DNA of 64,000 nucleotides from Spirosoma foliorum (GTDB lineage: Bacteria > Bacteroidota > Bacteroidia > Cytophagales > Spirosomataceae), in NCBI RefSeq assembly GCF_014117325.1, contig NZ_CP059732.1, positions 8,445,501-8,509,500 on the forward strand, read 5' to 3'. Below, one piece after another: positions 9,485 to 20,063 of the stretch. The position numbers and the translations under genes are program-made. Numbering within the stretch: position 1 is the stretch's first letter; each line of letters opens with the position of its first letter. The notes beneath the pieces were generated by a model. That model did no database searches and was not told the DNA's origin. It worked only from the letters and a program-made list of their open reading frames with translations.

Positions 9485-9581
9485 TTGTAGAGACGCAATC
9501 CCTTGCGTCTCCTTATCCGGATGGTTTTTTGCTGGAAAATTGCTGACGCATAAGGAGACGCAAGGGATTGCGTCTCTACAA
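9485..9581. repeat. Nested hairpin element, GAGACGCA family, copy 2
   Basis: Perfect 32-nt inverted arms lie at 9485-9516 and 9550-9581, each containing an internal inverted repeat (GAGACGCAATCCCTTGCGTC). The short centre shares CCGGATGGTTTT and TTGCTGACGCA with copies 1 and 3. It occupies almost the entire gap between two permease genes, from 6 bp before the start codon at 9478 to 3 bp after the stop at 9585. Confidence 0.88.
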
Positions 9582-9584
9582 ACA

Positions 9585-12011
9585 TCACTCACTACGCAAA
9601 CTCTTCACCGGGTTCACTCTTGCTGCCCGGATGGCCTGAACACTTACAACCAGTCCCGTTAATAGCGCCAGAATAAACGCCACCAGTACAAAGGGTGACC
9701 ACGATAAATCCGTCCGATAGGCAAAGTGCGTGAGCCAATCGCTTAGCAGATAGTAGGCCAACGGCCAGGCGATAATATTAGCGATGACCAGGATCAGTAC
9801 AAATTCTTTCATGAACAGATTGACAATGCTGATTGTCGAAGAGCCCAATACTTTACGAATTCCGATCTCTTTGGTACGTCGGGTTACGTTCAGCGAAACC
9901 AATCCTAAAACTCCCAACAGCACAATAATCAGGGCTAACGTGGTCGCCAGTCGGGAGGCTTTTTGGAGTTGTTTTTCGGTTTGGTAAAGTTTCTGGAGCG
10001 TATCGTCCATGAACGAATACTCGAATGGCGCATCGGGGAATAATCGCGTCCACTCCTTGTTAATCGAAGCTATCGTTTCCTGCAAATGCTCGGCGCTGCC
10101 GGGAGCAAGCTTAAAAGAGAAATAACGATAAATAGGGTTGGCGCGGACATGAATAAAAATGAGTGGACTGATGGTTTGATGCAACGAGCCAAAATGAAAA
10201 TCCTTTAGAACGCCATCTACTCGAAGCGGAATATTGCCCCCCGGAAACCGCACAAGTTGACCAATTGCTTCGGCTGGCTCATGCCAACCCAGCGCTTTGA
10301 TCGCTGATTCATTTAACACCACGCGCGTTGAGTCATACCCTCCGCCGTTTTCGTGGAAAAACTGACCAGCCTGTAATTGAAGTCCATACGTTTTGGCAAA
10401 GTGCTCGTCAGTGGTTAGCACCTCAACCGTAGCAGACGCCGTACTATCGCGTCCGTGTCTGAACACCTGACCGCTCCCACTGCTTTTACCATCGGGAATA
10501 ATAAACGAAAAACTTACGTTGCTCACGCCGGGAATGCGCGCAAGCTGATTTCGAACGCCTTCCATCCGTTGCACGCCATCCTTCGACCAATCGCGCGGGA
10601 CAGAGGCCACCGTCAGGATCTGTTCTTTCTGGTAGCCCAGGTTCTTGCTGAAAAAATAAGCTACCTGCCGACTGATCACCATAGCCCCTACAAATACGAA
10701 AATGGCGACCGTGAACTGGAAGACAATCAATGCCCGACGCAGGCCAATTCCTTTCTGCACCGACTCCGTCAGTTTCCCTTTTAAGGACTCAACCGAAGGC
10801 AGCGCCGAGAGTACAAATGCCGGATAGCCGCCTGCCAGAAAGCCGATCAGGAGCACGCAACCAACTAACACGATATACGCCATTGGCGACCAGGTAATCA
10901 GCGATGGAATTGGCCGCTCCAGCAAGTCGGCGAAGGTAGACCGGAACAACTCATGACAGCCTAAGGCCAGTACTGTAGCGCCAGTTGTTAGTAGCAGGGC
11001 TTCGGCCAGAAATTGCCCAATCAGTTGTCGTTTTAAGCCCCCAAGTGCCTTCCTGACGCCAATCTCGCGCAAACGCGTGGCCGATATACCAATGGTGATA
11101 TTCACAAAGTTGACTATGGCCATCAGCAGGATAAAAACGGCAATTAGCGTCAGCGTGAGCACCATTTTTTCGACCAGACCATTGCTGCCTTTCAGGTAAA
11201 ACGTTGTCAAGGGGCTAAGCGAAACTTGCAGATTTTCCTTGAAACCCGGTGGCGCATTGGTGGCTAAAACCTGGGCAATGGGTTGAGTCAGTTGATCGGC
11301 AGTGACGCCGGGTTGTAGTTCCAGATAGGTTGGAATATACTGGTTCTGCCACGAACGCATGCTGGCTTCGGGTGTGAAATAACCAATGTTGCGCATTGGG
11401 ATAAAGACCTGATTTGGTACGGGCACCAGATCCGTAACGCTATTTTTTTGCAGGTCCTGCAATACACCTGTAACAGTAAAAACCTGTTTGCCACTGGCAG
11501 GCGTTTGTACCGTCAGTTGTTGTCGAAGTACATCGGTTTTACCGAAAAATTTCTGCGCAACAGCCGCTGTGATGACAATGGAGTTCGGTTCAAGGAGGGC
11601 TGTTTGGGGATCACCATACGCCATTGGAAAACCAAACATGGGCAGCATGGTTGAGTCGCTCACCTGAATACTTTCCCGAAAGTGCTTTTCGTCTTTAGAG
11701 ATGATAGCGGTTACGCCATAGAATCGGTAGTAGTTGGCAACCAGATTCGGATACAACTGCTTGAGCGTCGGACCAATGGGAGCCAGCGTCGTAATATCCA
11801 TTCCCATGGCTGCTTCTTTCCAGTGGCTCTGCACCAAGTATTGCTGGCCTGAATGTCGAAGGGTTTTATTGACCGCCAGCTCGCCCTGAATGTAGTTGCC
11901 AATGAGCAGCAAAAACGTGATGCCAACCGTCAGGCCGAGCAGCGTTACAAGCGCATAGAACCGTCGGCGGAGGAGGTTGCGAAGGGCAATTTTGAGGTAG
12001 TTCTGCAGCAT
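9585..12011 (-). CDS. FtsX/MacB-type ABC transporter permease (paralogue 5)
   Basis: An 808-residue permease beginning MLQNYLKIALRNLLRRRFYA and ending NPVKSLRSE, with the two-module MacB_PCD/FtsX layout. The first FtsX bundle carries TRLREIGVRKALG and the second TRRTKEIGIRKVLG. It is the most divergent of the five: the segment after helix 1 reads GELAVNKTLRHSGQQ instead of DELSYDRYN. It is the first gene of the permease row. Its upstream region shows neither the enhancer palindrome nor a TGGTAC box, so it is probably controlled differently from the genes starting at 6806 and 1647. Confidence 0.92.
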   Translation of the reverse strand: MLQNYLKIALRNLLRRRFYALVTLLGLTVGITFLLLIGNYIQGELAVNKTLRHSGQQYLVQSHWKEAAMGMDITTLAPIGPTLKQLYPNLVANYYRFYGVTAIISKDEKHFRESIQVSDSTMLPMFGFPMAYGDPQTALLEPNSIVITAAVAQKFFGKTDVLRQQLTVQTPASGKQVFTVTGVLQDLQKNSVTDLVPVPNQVFIPMRNIGYFTPEASMRSWQNQYIPTYLELQPGVTADQLTQPIAQVLATNAPPGFKENLQVSLSPLTTFYLKGSNGLVEKMVLTLTLIAVFILLMAIVNFVNITIGISATRLREIGVRKALGGLKRQLIGQFLAEALLLTTGATVLALGCHELFRSTFADLLERPIPSLITWSPMAYIVLVGCVLLIGFLAGGYPAFVLSALPSVESLKGKLTESVQKGIGLRRALIVFQFTVAIFVFVGAMVISRQVAYFFSKNLGYQKEQILTVASVPRDWSKDGVQRMEGVRNQLARIPGVSNVSFSFIIPDGKSSGSGQVFRHGRDSTASATVEVLTTDEHFAKTYGLQLQAGQFFHENGGGYDSTRVVLNESAIKALGWHEPAEAIGQLVRFPGGNIPLRVDGVLKDFHFGSLHQTISPLIFIHVRANPIYRYFSFKLAPGSAEHLQETIASINKEWTRLFPDAPFEYSFMDDTLQKLYQTEKQLQKASRLATTLALIIVLLGVLGLVSLNVTRRTKEIGIRKVLGSSTISIVNLFMKEFVLILVIANIIAWPLAYYLLSDWLTHFAYRTDLSWSPFVLVAFILALLTGLVVSVQAIRAARVNPVKSLRSE

Positions 12012-12100
12012 AACGTGAAGGATTTAGCAGTCAGTTTGTTGCTGCGAAGGTATTCACTGTTCTGATTGACAGATCGTTAAAAAATGTTAAGGTTTTTGCG

Positions 12101-12209
12101 TAGAGACGCATCTTTGCGTCTCCCTGACCGGACGGCTTTTCGTCCAGATGGTTTTCTGTATATGGACACTAATGGCTGACGCGAGAGGAGACGCAAAGAT
12201 GCGTCTCTA
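12101..12209. repeat. Nested hairpin element, GAGACGCA family, copy 3
   Basis: The arms TAGAGACGCATCTTTGCGTC at 12101-12122 and their complement at 12188-12209 are perfect and themselves quasi-palindromic. The centre includes TCCAGATGGTTTTCTG and GGCTGACGCG, as in the other copies, plus about 12 extra bases. It lies between the permease starting at 12011 and the DUF5020 gene ending at 12212. Confidence 0.85.
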
Positions 12210-12211
12210 CA

Positions 12212-12928
12212 TTAAAACTGATTCTTCAGCGCCAGCGTAGGATATACTTGTAATTGATTTTCGTTCGTCAGCGTGTGGTAAAACAGATTGATTCGGGAGC
12301 CGACAGAAATCGACTTTGTGAGCTTTACCCAACATTGGGGATCACCGAAAAAGGCAACTTTTTTGCCGCTCTGGTCTTTCGTGAAATCGTTGCCCTGATT
12401 CCGATTTTCACTCCACGCAACCAGACTTCCGGCGACTATAATCCGGTACTTAAAAAAGCCCCGCCCGAAGTAGAATGTGAATTGGGGGTCATGACTTGGT
12501 TTTGGGAAAAAACTTGTCCGGCAAACCAGACTCGTTGTGAACCAGGCACCTTTCCAGGTAAACGGATAAGCCGCTCCAATGCCAAACGTGTTGGTGATAT
12601 AAAACCCATACGCTGGAGGAGCAACACCTAGGCCGCCACTGTACGTCAGCGCCAACTCAACTTTAGGCTTCCAGTAGCGGATATTCTTGGAGACCTGCAG
12701 GAAAACTTGTCCGACATTGTTATTTTCACCGGATAAGTCGGTTTGCATCTTGAATAGGAAAGAACCCGTTGAATCGTTTCCCTTGAAGTATTCGAAGGTG
12801 AGTGATGCGAAGTTGGTTCGATTCAATTCGGGGTTGAGCGAATGCCGGAAGTCGTAATGGAGTTGGAGTTGTTGCGCTTGACCAGCCAACGTTAGCGCAC
12901 AGAAAATAACAAACAAAGCGGTTTTCAT
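12212..12928 (-). CDS. DUF5020 family outer-membrane beta-barrel-like protein
   Basis: A 238-residue protein with a signal peptide (about residues 1-19, ending GQAQQ) followed by LQLHYDFRHSLNPELNRTNF, the characteristic opening of DUF5020 proteins. The rest alternates short amphipathic strands and ends in phenylalanine (LALKNQF), as expected for an outer-membrane beta-barrel inserted by Bam. DUF5020 proteins resemble Tsx-like nucleoside channels, but their substrates are not established. It is transcribed towards the permease row with a hairpin between, and is divergent from the regulator-like gene at 13084. Family call fairly sure; function uncertain. Confidence 0.75.
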   Translation of the reverse strand: MKTALFVIFCALTLAGQAQQLQLHYDFRHSLNPELNRTNFASLTFEYFKGNDSTGSFLFKMQTDLSGENNNVGQVFLQVSKNIRYWKPKVELALTYSGGLGVAPPAYGFYITNTFGIGAAYPFTWKGAWFTTSLVCRTSFFPKPSHDPQFTFYFGRGFFKYRIIVAGSLVAWSENRNQGNDFTKDQSGKKVAFFGDPQCWVKLTKSISVGSRINLFYHTLTNENQLQVYPTLALKNQF

Positions 12929-13016
12929 GGACGATGAATTTTTCGGTAAATCTTCGTCGTTGCGTGAAAAATGAGCGGAATTCAGGCGGAAACGTCACGG
13001 AATTGTGAATTCTGCT

Positions 13017-13079
13017 GTACCCACGAGCTTTAGCCCGTGTATGAACTGGAATAAAATACGGGCTCAAGCCCATAGGTAC
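13017..13079. repeat. Short inverted repeat, GTACC-CACGGGCTTNAGCCC type
   Basis: The left arm at 13017-13040 (GTACCCACGAGCTTTAGCCC) pairs with the right arm at 13058-13079 (ACGGGCTCAAGCCCATAGGT), with smaller GGGCT/AGCCC palindromes inside each arm. It ends four bases before the ATG at 13084, so the leader of that mRNA would carry a hairpin next to the start codon. It may be a dispersed repeat that now affects translation. Confidence 0.7.
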
Positions 13080-13083
13080 ATTT

Positions 13084-14256
13084 ATGGATGAATTTGACCG
13101 TAGAGCGTTTGCTGATTTAGTCAATGCGGTAGTCATGAAATGCTTTGGACATTCACTGGACAACCCACTTTCGGAGCCAGAGAGCAAGCACTTGAGTACC
13201 GAAATAGAAGAACGTACCGGCTTAGTGATCGGTTGGCGGAGCGTGAAAAACTATGTCGCTTTCGTACTTAACCCCTCGCCCGATAAGCAGGAAAATCCGT
13301 CGATGGCTACGCTCGATACATTGGCGCGTTACGTGCTCAACGCGCCGGTTACAACAGAAGCCGAGCGAAAAAAGCTGGAAGAGCATTTTCCGTACTGGTT
13401 CCGTTATCGCGAACAGGTGATTCAGCGACCCAGACCTGAAGTAGCCGTCAGTGTTCCCCAAAAGAGACATTGGCTCGCTATCGTTGCGGGCAGTTTTTTA
13501 GTGGTAGTAATTGGTGGGTTTCTGTTTTTTCGGCAATCATCCGTTAAGCAGATTCAGGATGATTTTCAGGTGATAGATGATGCCTCTCTATCTAAAAACG
13601 GCTGGTTTGTTCAGGATAAAAACAATCAGTATTGGAATCGAAAGGCGGAGCAGCCGGGTCGCCTGACGTTATTCACGCTCAAAGGGGATAACTGGCCCAA
13701 AACGGGTGAAACACCACGGGTGCAAAATTTGCTATTGCGTGAAATCCAGACGGATTGTTTCCGAACGGAAGTTCACTTTTCGGATTTTGTACCTACTGGA
13801 AACTGGCAGCAAGCGGGGCTTCTGTTGCTGGAAGACACACTGTTTACTGGCAAAAGTATTCGGCTATCGCTCTCTTACAACGATTATTTTGGCGGCTACA
13901 ACAAACCCGGCGAAATCCTTATTCAGGCCATTGCTTCCTACGGTAAAGGCGATAAAAATCTGGAAGAGTTCGTTCATCAGCCCTTATTCCCACTAGCTAA
14001 CGCCAATGATCGACGGATCGCTACCACCAACCTGAAAAACCTTGCGTTTCGGATCGAAAAGCAGGCTGCGAAATTCCGACTATTATACTCGGTTAGCCCC
14101 GTCGATAATTTCTCGTTCAAGGAAATAACCAGCTATGAATTCGAAATGTCTCCAAAATACATCGGCTTGTTTGCCCTGAAAGGCTTTGTCGATTCTACAG
14201 CCGCGATGCCCGTTTCTGTCCGGTATTTTCGGCTGGATGGGCAGCGGTGTGAGTAG
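13084..14256 (+). CDS. Single-pass membrane protein with regulator-like cytoplasmic domain and beta-sandwich periplasmic domain
   Basis: A 390-residue protein of no family I can name. Residues 1-110 are soluble and helical, with an HTH-like stretch around LSTEIEERTGLVIGWRSVKN and MATLDTLARYVL, resembling small Bacteroidota domains with an alpha-helical DNA-binding look. One membrane helix spans about residues 130-149 (LAIVAGSFLVVVIGGFLFF). Residues 155-390 look like a concanavalin/laminin-G-type sandwich (KNGWFVQDKNNQYWNRKAEQ; FRTEVHF; WQQAGLLLLED), similar in style to C-terminal domains of GH43 enzymes. A ToxR-like one-component sensor of a carbohydrate is an attractive inference but unproven. 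It is divergent from DUF5020 and carries a hairpin just before the start codon. Confidence 0.75.
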   Translation: MDEFDRRAFADLVNAVVMKCFGHSLDNPLSEPESKHLSTEIEERTGLVIGWRSVKNYVAFVLNPSPDKQENPSMATLDTLARYVLNAPVTTEAERKKLEEHFPYWFRYREQVIQRPRPEVAVSVPQKRHWLAIVAGSFLVVVIGGFLFFRQSSVKQIQDDFQVIDDASLSKNGWFVQDKNNQYWNRKAEQPGRLTLFTLKGDNWPKTGETPRVQNLLLREIQTDCFRTEVHFSDFVPTGNWQQAGLLLLEDTLFTGKSIRLSLSYNDYFGGYNKPGEILIQAIASYGKGDKNLEEFVHQPLFPLANANDRRIATTNLKNLAFRIEKQAAKFRLLYSVSPVDNFSFKEITSYEFEMSPKYIGLFALKGFVDSTAAMPVSVRYFRLDGQRCE

Positions 14257-14272
14257 AATGCTGGTATTTGTG

Positions 14273-14376
14273 GTGTCGGTTACTTTTAACCGACACTGGT
14301 AGGTTTCTCAAAACCTACTGTTCGTACCGTTAGGTTTTGAGAAACCTGACGAGCGTCAGATGTAAGCATCTGACGC
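14273..14376. repeat. Cluster of three inverted repeats after the 13084 gene
   Basis: Three separate hairpins follow the stop codon. GTGTCGGTT/AACCGACAC is at 14273-14296. TAGGTTTCTCAAAACCTA at 14300-14317 pairs with 14331-14347. GCGTCAGATG/CATCTGACGC is at 14353-14376. None is followed by a clear T-run, so they are better read as small dispersed repeats than as classical terminators, though the first could end the upstream transcript. Confidence 0.75.
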
Positions 14377-14389
14377 CACATCCCATACC

Positions 14390-14522
14390 CTACTTAAACG
14401 ATTGCCGATATTCCAGCGGGGAGGTGTTCGTTTTGTTCTTGAAAAGTTTGTTGAATGATTGGGGGTAGTCGAAGCCCAGTGCCTAGGCGATTTCGCTGAC
14501 AGATAAGGTTGTGGTGGCGAGT
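14390..14522 (-). pseudogene. Remnant of an AraC-family regulator (C-terminal HTH only)
   Basis: Reading the minus strand gives LATTTLSVSEIA, an in-frame TAG (14485-14483), then ALGFDYPQSFNKLFKNKTNT and SPLEYRQSFK with a proper stop at 14392-14390. This is the second half of an AraC HTH domain and closely resembles the C-terminus of the intact regulator at 18681-19607 (SVSEIAFELGFEHSQSFNKL). Nothing upstream of about 14525 reads as AraC, so the N-terminus and first HTH are gone. It is a decayed, truncated copy, not a functional gene. Confidence 0.85.
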
Positions 14523-14641
14523 TGTTCTGATGAGTGTTACGTTCATGGTTTATGCTGGTTACTTTTCTAACACAAAGTTCAGAACCCGTAACGAGTGGAA
14601 CGTATCCAAATGGCGGATGGGTATGTTCAAATGGCAGACCC

Positions 14642-17730
<3,089 letters not shown>

Positions 17731-17731
17731 A

Positions 17732-17770
17732 ATTATCTTTGTTGCTAAATATCTTAGTGGCAAAGATAAT
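17732..17770. promoter_or_regulatory. Palindromic operator in front of the marR-rph operon
   Basis: Perfect 10-nt arms ATTATCTTTG (17732-17741) and CAAAGATAAT (17761-17770) are centred at 17751, with inner complementary bases (CTAA...TTAG). The site sits directly upstream of the ATG at 17730, where a bound dimer would block the promoter. A further TTAGCTAGATAA half-like sequence follows at about 17772-17783. It probably binds the MarR protein itself. Confidence 0.65.
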
Positions 17771-17823
17771 GTTAGCTAGATAATCTATCCAAATCGTTTT
17801 GGAAAAAACTAGCACAGGAATGG

Positions 17824-18417
17824 TCAGAGAGGGCTATTGGGAGTCAATTCGTAACGTAGCTCTACCATACCGCTTTTGTAGGCTGTTACGTCTTTAAGGT
17901 GAAAGGGTTGTTCTTGAGGCATCTGCTCGAAAAAACGGATTCCGTCGCCTAGCGTAATGGGCAAAATGGATAGTCTTAGTTCGTCCACCAGTTTTAACTG
18001 GATAAACGCCGTTGCAAGCGCGGGGCCACCCACCACCCAAACCGTCTTGTAGTTTGGTTTCAGACGTTGATTTACCAGGTTGTACAGATCGCCCGAATAC
18101 GTTTCAACGGTTGGTCTGTCGATTGGCAGGTCTCGCTGGGTGACTACAATGGTCGGTACGTCGCCATAGGCCCACCCGTATGCTTTTGACAGATCCAGCG
18201 CGTGCTCGTAGGTGCGCGATCCCATTACATAGCAATCGATTGTTTTGAGAAACTCCTGGGTTGCCTGTTCGGTCAGTTCAACGCCTTTTTCGTAGTAGTC
18301 GGGCGTCTCAAACCAGGAAACGCTGTTGTCTTTTTTCGCAACAAATCCGTCAAGGCTTGATACCATGTGTATGGTAACCGTAAATGGGGCTGGCGTACCT
18401 GAACTGTCATCTAACAT
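17824..18417 (-). CDS. Dihydrofolate reductase / RibD C-terminal-like reductase
   Basis: A 197-residue protein with the RibD_C/DHFR fold pattern: IHMVSSLDGFVAKKDNSVSW near the N-terminus, YVMGSRTYEHAL for nucleotide binding, and KTVWVVGGPALATAFIQLKL with the GG turn, then DELRLSILPITLGDGIRFFE. Members are NADPH-dependent reductases of mostly unknown substrate, and some confer antifolate resistance or act in riboflavin synthesis. The family is clear but nothing here identifies the substrate. It is the gene upstream of marR, separated by about 60 bp, and may share its environment-responsive control. Confidence 0.82.
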   Translation of the reverse strand: MLDDSSGTPAPFTVTIHMVSSLDGFVAKKDNSVSWFETPDYYEKGVELTEQATQEFLKTIDCYVMGSRTYEHALDLSKAYGWAYGDVPTIVVTQRDLPIDRPTVETYSGDLYNLVNQRLKPNYKTVWVVGGPALATAFIQLKLVDELRLSILPITLGDGIRFFEQMPQEQPFHLKDVTAYKSGMVELRYELTPNSPL

Positions 18418-18680
18418 TGGCTACAACGGTTTTGGTTGACTAATGGCTCAAAGTCCCACATCGCCTGTTTTTCGATAAAGGCAGATTCCCAAAACTCAAA
18501 GATATCGCTGTCATTCGCCATACTCGTATATCAACCAAACTTCCTATTAACATTGCCGTTGACGGCTACAGAGATAGGAACATCTTAAAGCTGTTTAGTA
18601 ATTAGAAAGCTACACCAATCTAAACAGCAATAAACAGGGCAAACCTGTGTACTGCATTCAAGCAAACCCTTTAAGATTAT

Positions 18681-19607
18681 TCAGTTAAACGAAGCTCTGA
18701 ACTCCAGCGGACTCTGGTTGGTCTTGGCTTTGAATAATTTATTGAAGGACTGCGAGTGCTCGAAACCTAATTCAAACGCAATCTCGCTGACAGACAATTC
18801 CGTGGTTGACAGGCGCTCTTTGGCTTTTTGGATCAGCTTTTCGTGGATGAGTTGCTGTGTCGTTTGTCCGGTGAGTTGTTTGAGTAAACTGCTCAAATAT
18901 TTGGTAGAAACATTCAGCGTTTTGGCAATCTGCTGAACCGTGGGTAGCCCGTTGGAAATCAAGTCCTCCCCATTGAAGTAATTCGTCAGCATATCGTCTA
19001 GCCGTTCTAATAGCTTACTGTTGGTTATTTTACGAGTGATAAACTGACGCTCGTAAAAACGCTGTGCATAGGTGAACAGCACCTCCAGATGAGCAACGAG
19101 GACATCCTGACTGAATTTATCGATATTGGCATTGTACTCCTGTTTGATGGTATCGATAATACCGTTGATGAGGGTTTCTTCCTTGTCGGACAGAAACAGA
19201 GCCTCATGGGCAGAATAACCAAAGTATTCGTACTGTTTTATCTTTCTGGATAGGGACGTATTCCACAAAAAGTCGGGATGAATAAACAGCATCCAGCCTT
19301 CGAGCTGATGCGGCACACCACCTTCCTCACCCCGCAGAATCTGGCCAGGAGCCATGAACGCCATCAAGCCCTCATCAAAATCGTATTTCTGCTGCCCATA
19401 CAGGAGTTTATCGCAACCTCGTTTCAGCGAAACCACATACAGATCAAAAATAACGGCATTGATAGCTGGGTCCGCTTTAAGGTCTTTCAGATCGATCATG
19501 CCGATCAAAGGATGATGAGGTTGGGGGAGGCCCATCAACCGATGTATTTGTGTTATGGATTCGATTCGATACGGTTTCGGCGTTGCCATGGTACAAAGCG
19601 GTTTCAA
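18681..19607 (-). CDS. AraC-family transcriptional regulator
   Basis: A 308-residue protein with an N-terminal cupin-like sensing half (residues about 20-190, including VVSLKRGCDKLLYGQQKYDF and HQLEGWMLFIHPDFLW) and a C-terminal double HTH at about 205-305 (VQQIAKTLNVSTKYLSSLLK; SVSEIAFELGFEHSQSFNKL). Translation may start at the ATG at 19607 or the one at 19589. It overlaps the small membrane protein gene upstream by four bases, indicating coupled translation. A truncated relative lies at 14390-14522. It probably regulates nearby genes such as the SDR or the membrane protein; the ligand is unknown. Confidence 0.9.
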   Translation of the reverse strand: MKPLCTMATPKPYRIESITQIHRLMGLPQPHHPLIGMIDLKDLKADPAINAVIFDLYVVSLKRGCDKLLYGQQKYDFDEGLMAFMAPGQILRGEEGGVPHQLEGWMLFIHPDFLWNTSLSRKIKQYEYFGYSAHEALFLSDKEETLINGIIDTIKQEYNANIDKFSQDVLVAHLEVLFTYAQRFYERQFITRKITNSKLLERLDDMLTNYFNGEDLISNGLPTVQQIAKTLNVSTKYLSSLLKQLTGQTTQQLIHEKLIQKAKERLSTTELSVSEIAFELGFEHSQSFNKLFKAKTNQSPLEFRASFN

Positions 19608-19948
19608 AATTTAAACGGATACTTTAACCAAATCAAAACCAGCGGCATGGCGAGAAACGGAATTTCGACCAACGCCATTGTTGTATTGCCCGCTCGCAGC
19701 GACAAAGCCATAATCAGGACAATGGTTACTGCATTTAGTAGATTACTGATGAAAAAGGTTTGCGGAAAAAGCAACATCAGTCCGATAACGATAGATAACG
19801 CGCCAAAAAACGGCATAATGGCTTTACTGATACCTAAATCAGCCATCATTTTGGTTTGTTCAGCGTTGGCGGGCTGGAAGGCATCCCAACCGTGTTTGAT
19901 GCTCAGGAATGCTGAAACTAAAATAAGGAGTATGCTTATAATTTTCAT
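19604..19948 (-). CDS. Small DoxX-like integral membrane protein
   Basis: A 114-residue, strongly hydrophobic protein with four predicted membrane segments: about residues 3-20, 42-62, 68-85 and 93-112. The first reads ISILLILVSAFLSIKHGWDA and the second FFGALSIVIGLMLLF, a layout typical of the DoxX/DoxX-like group. It overlaps the AraC gene by four bases. DoxX-like proteins are linked to redox or detoxification functions, but this is only a resemblance. Its place next to an AraC regulator and an SDR suggests a small stress or metabolite-response cluster. Confidence 0.65.
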   Translation of the reverse strand: MKIISILLILVSAFLSIKHGWDAFQPANAEQTKMMADLGISKAIMPFFGALSIVIGLMLLFPQTFFISNLLNAVTIVLIMALSLRAGNTTMALVEIPFLAMPLVLIWLKYPFKF

Positions 19949-20063
19949 TGGTTAACTGGTTTTACGGTTTATTGAACTCGTTTGAATTTCATTGTCTGTC
20001 CCAGAAGAGAAATGCCTACATAGCCGCGAAATTCTAATTGGTTGATGCTTTTTAATTTTGCTT

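Noticed and set aside
12012..12100. A third sigma-54 module before the permease starting at 12011
   Set aside because: No TGGTAC or TGGCAC box and no GTCCG palindrome is present in the upstream 90 bp.
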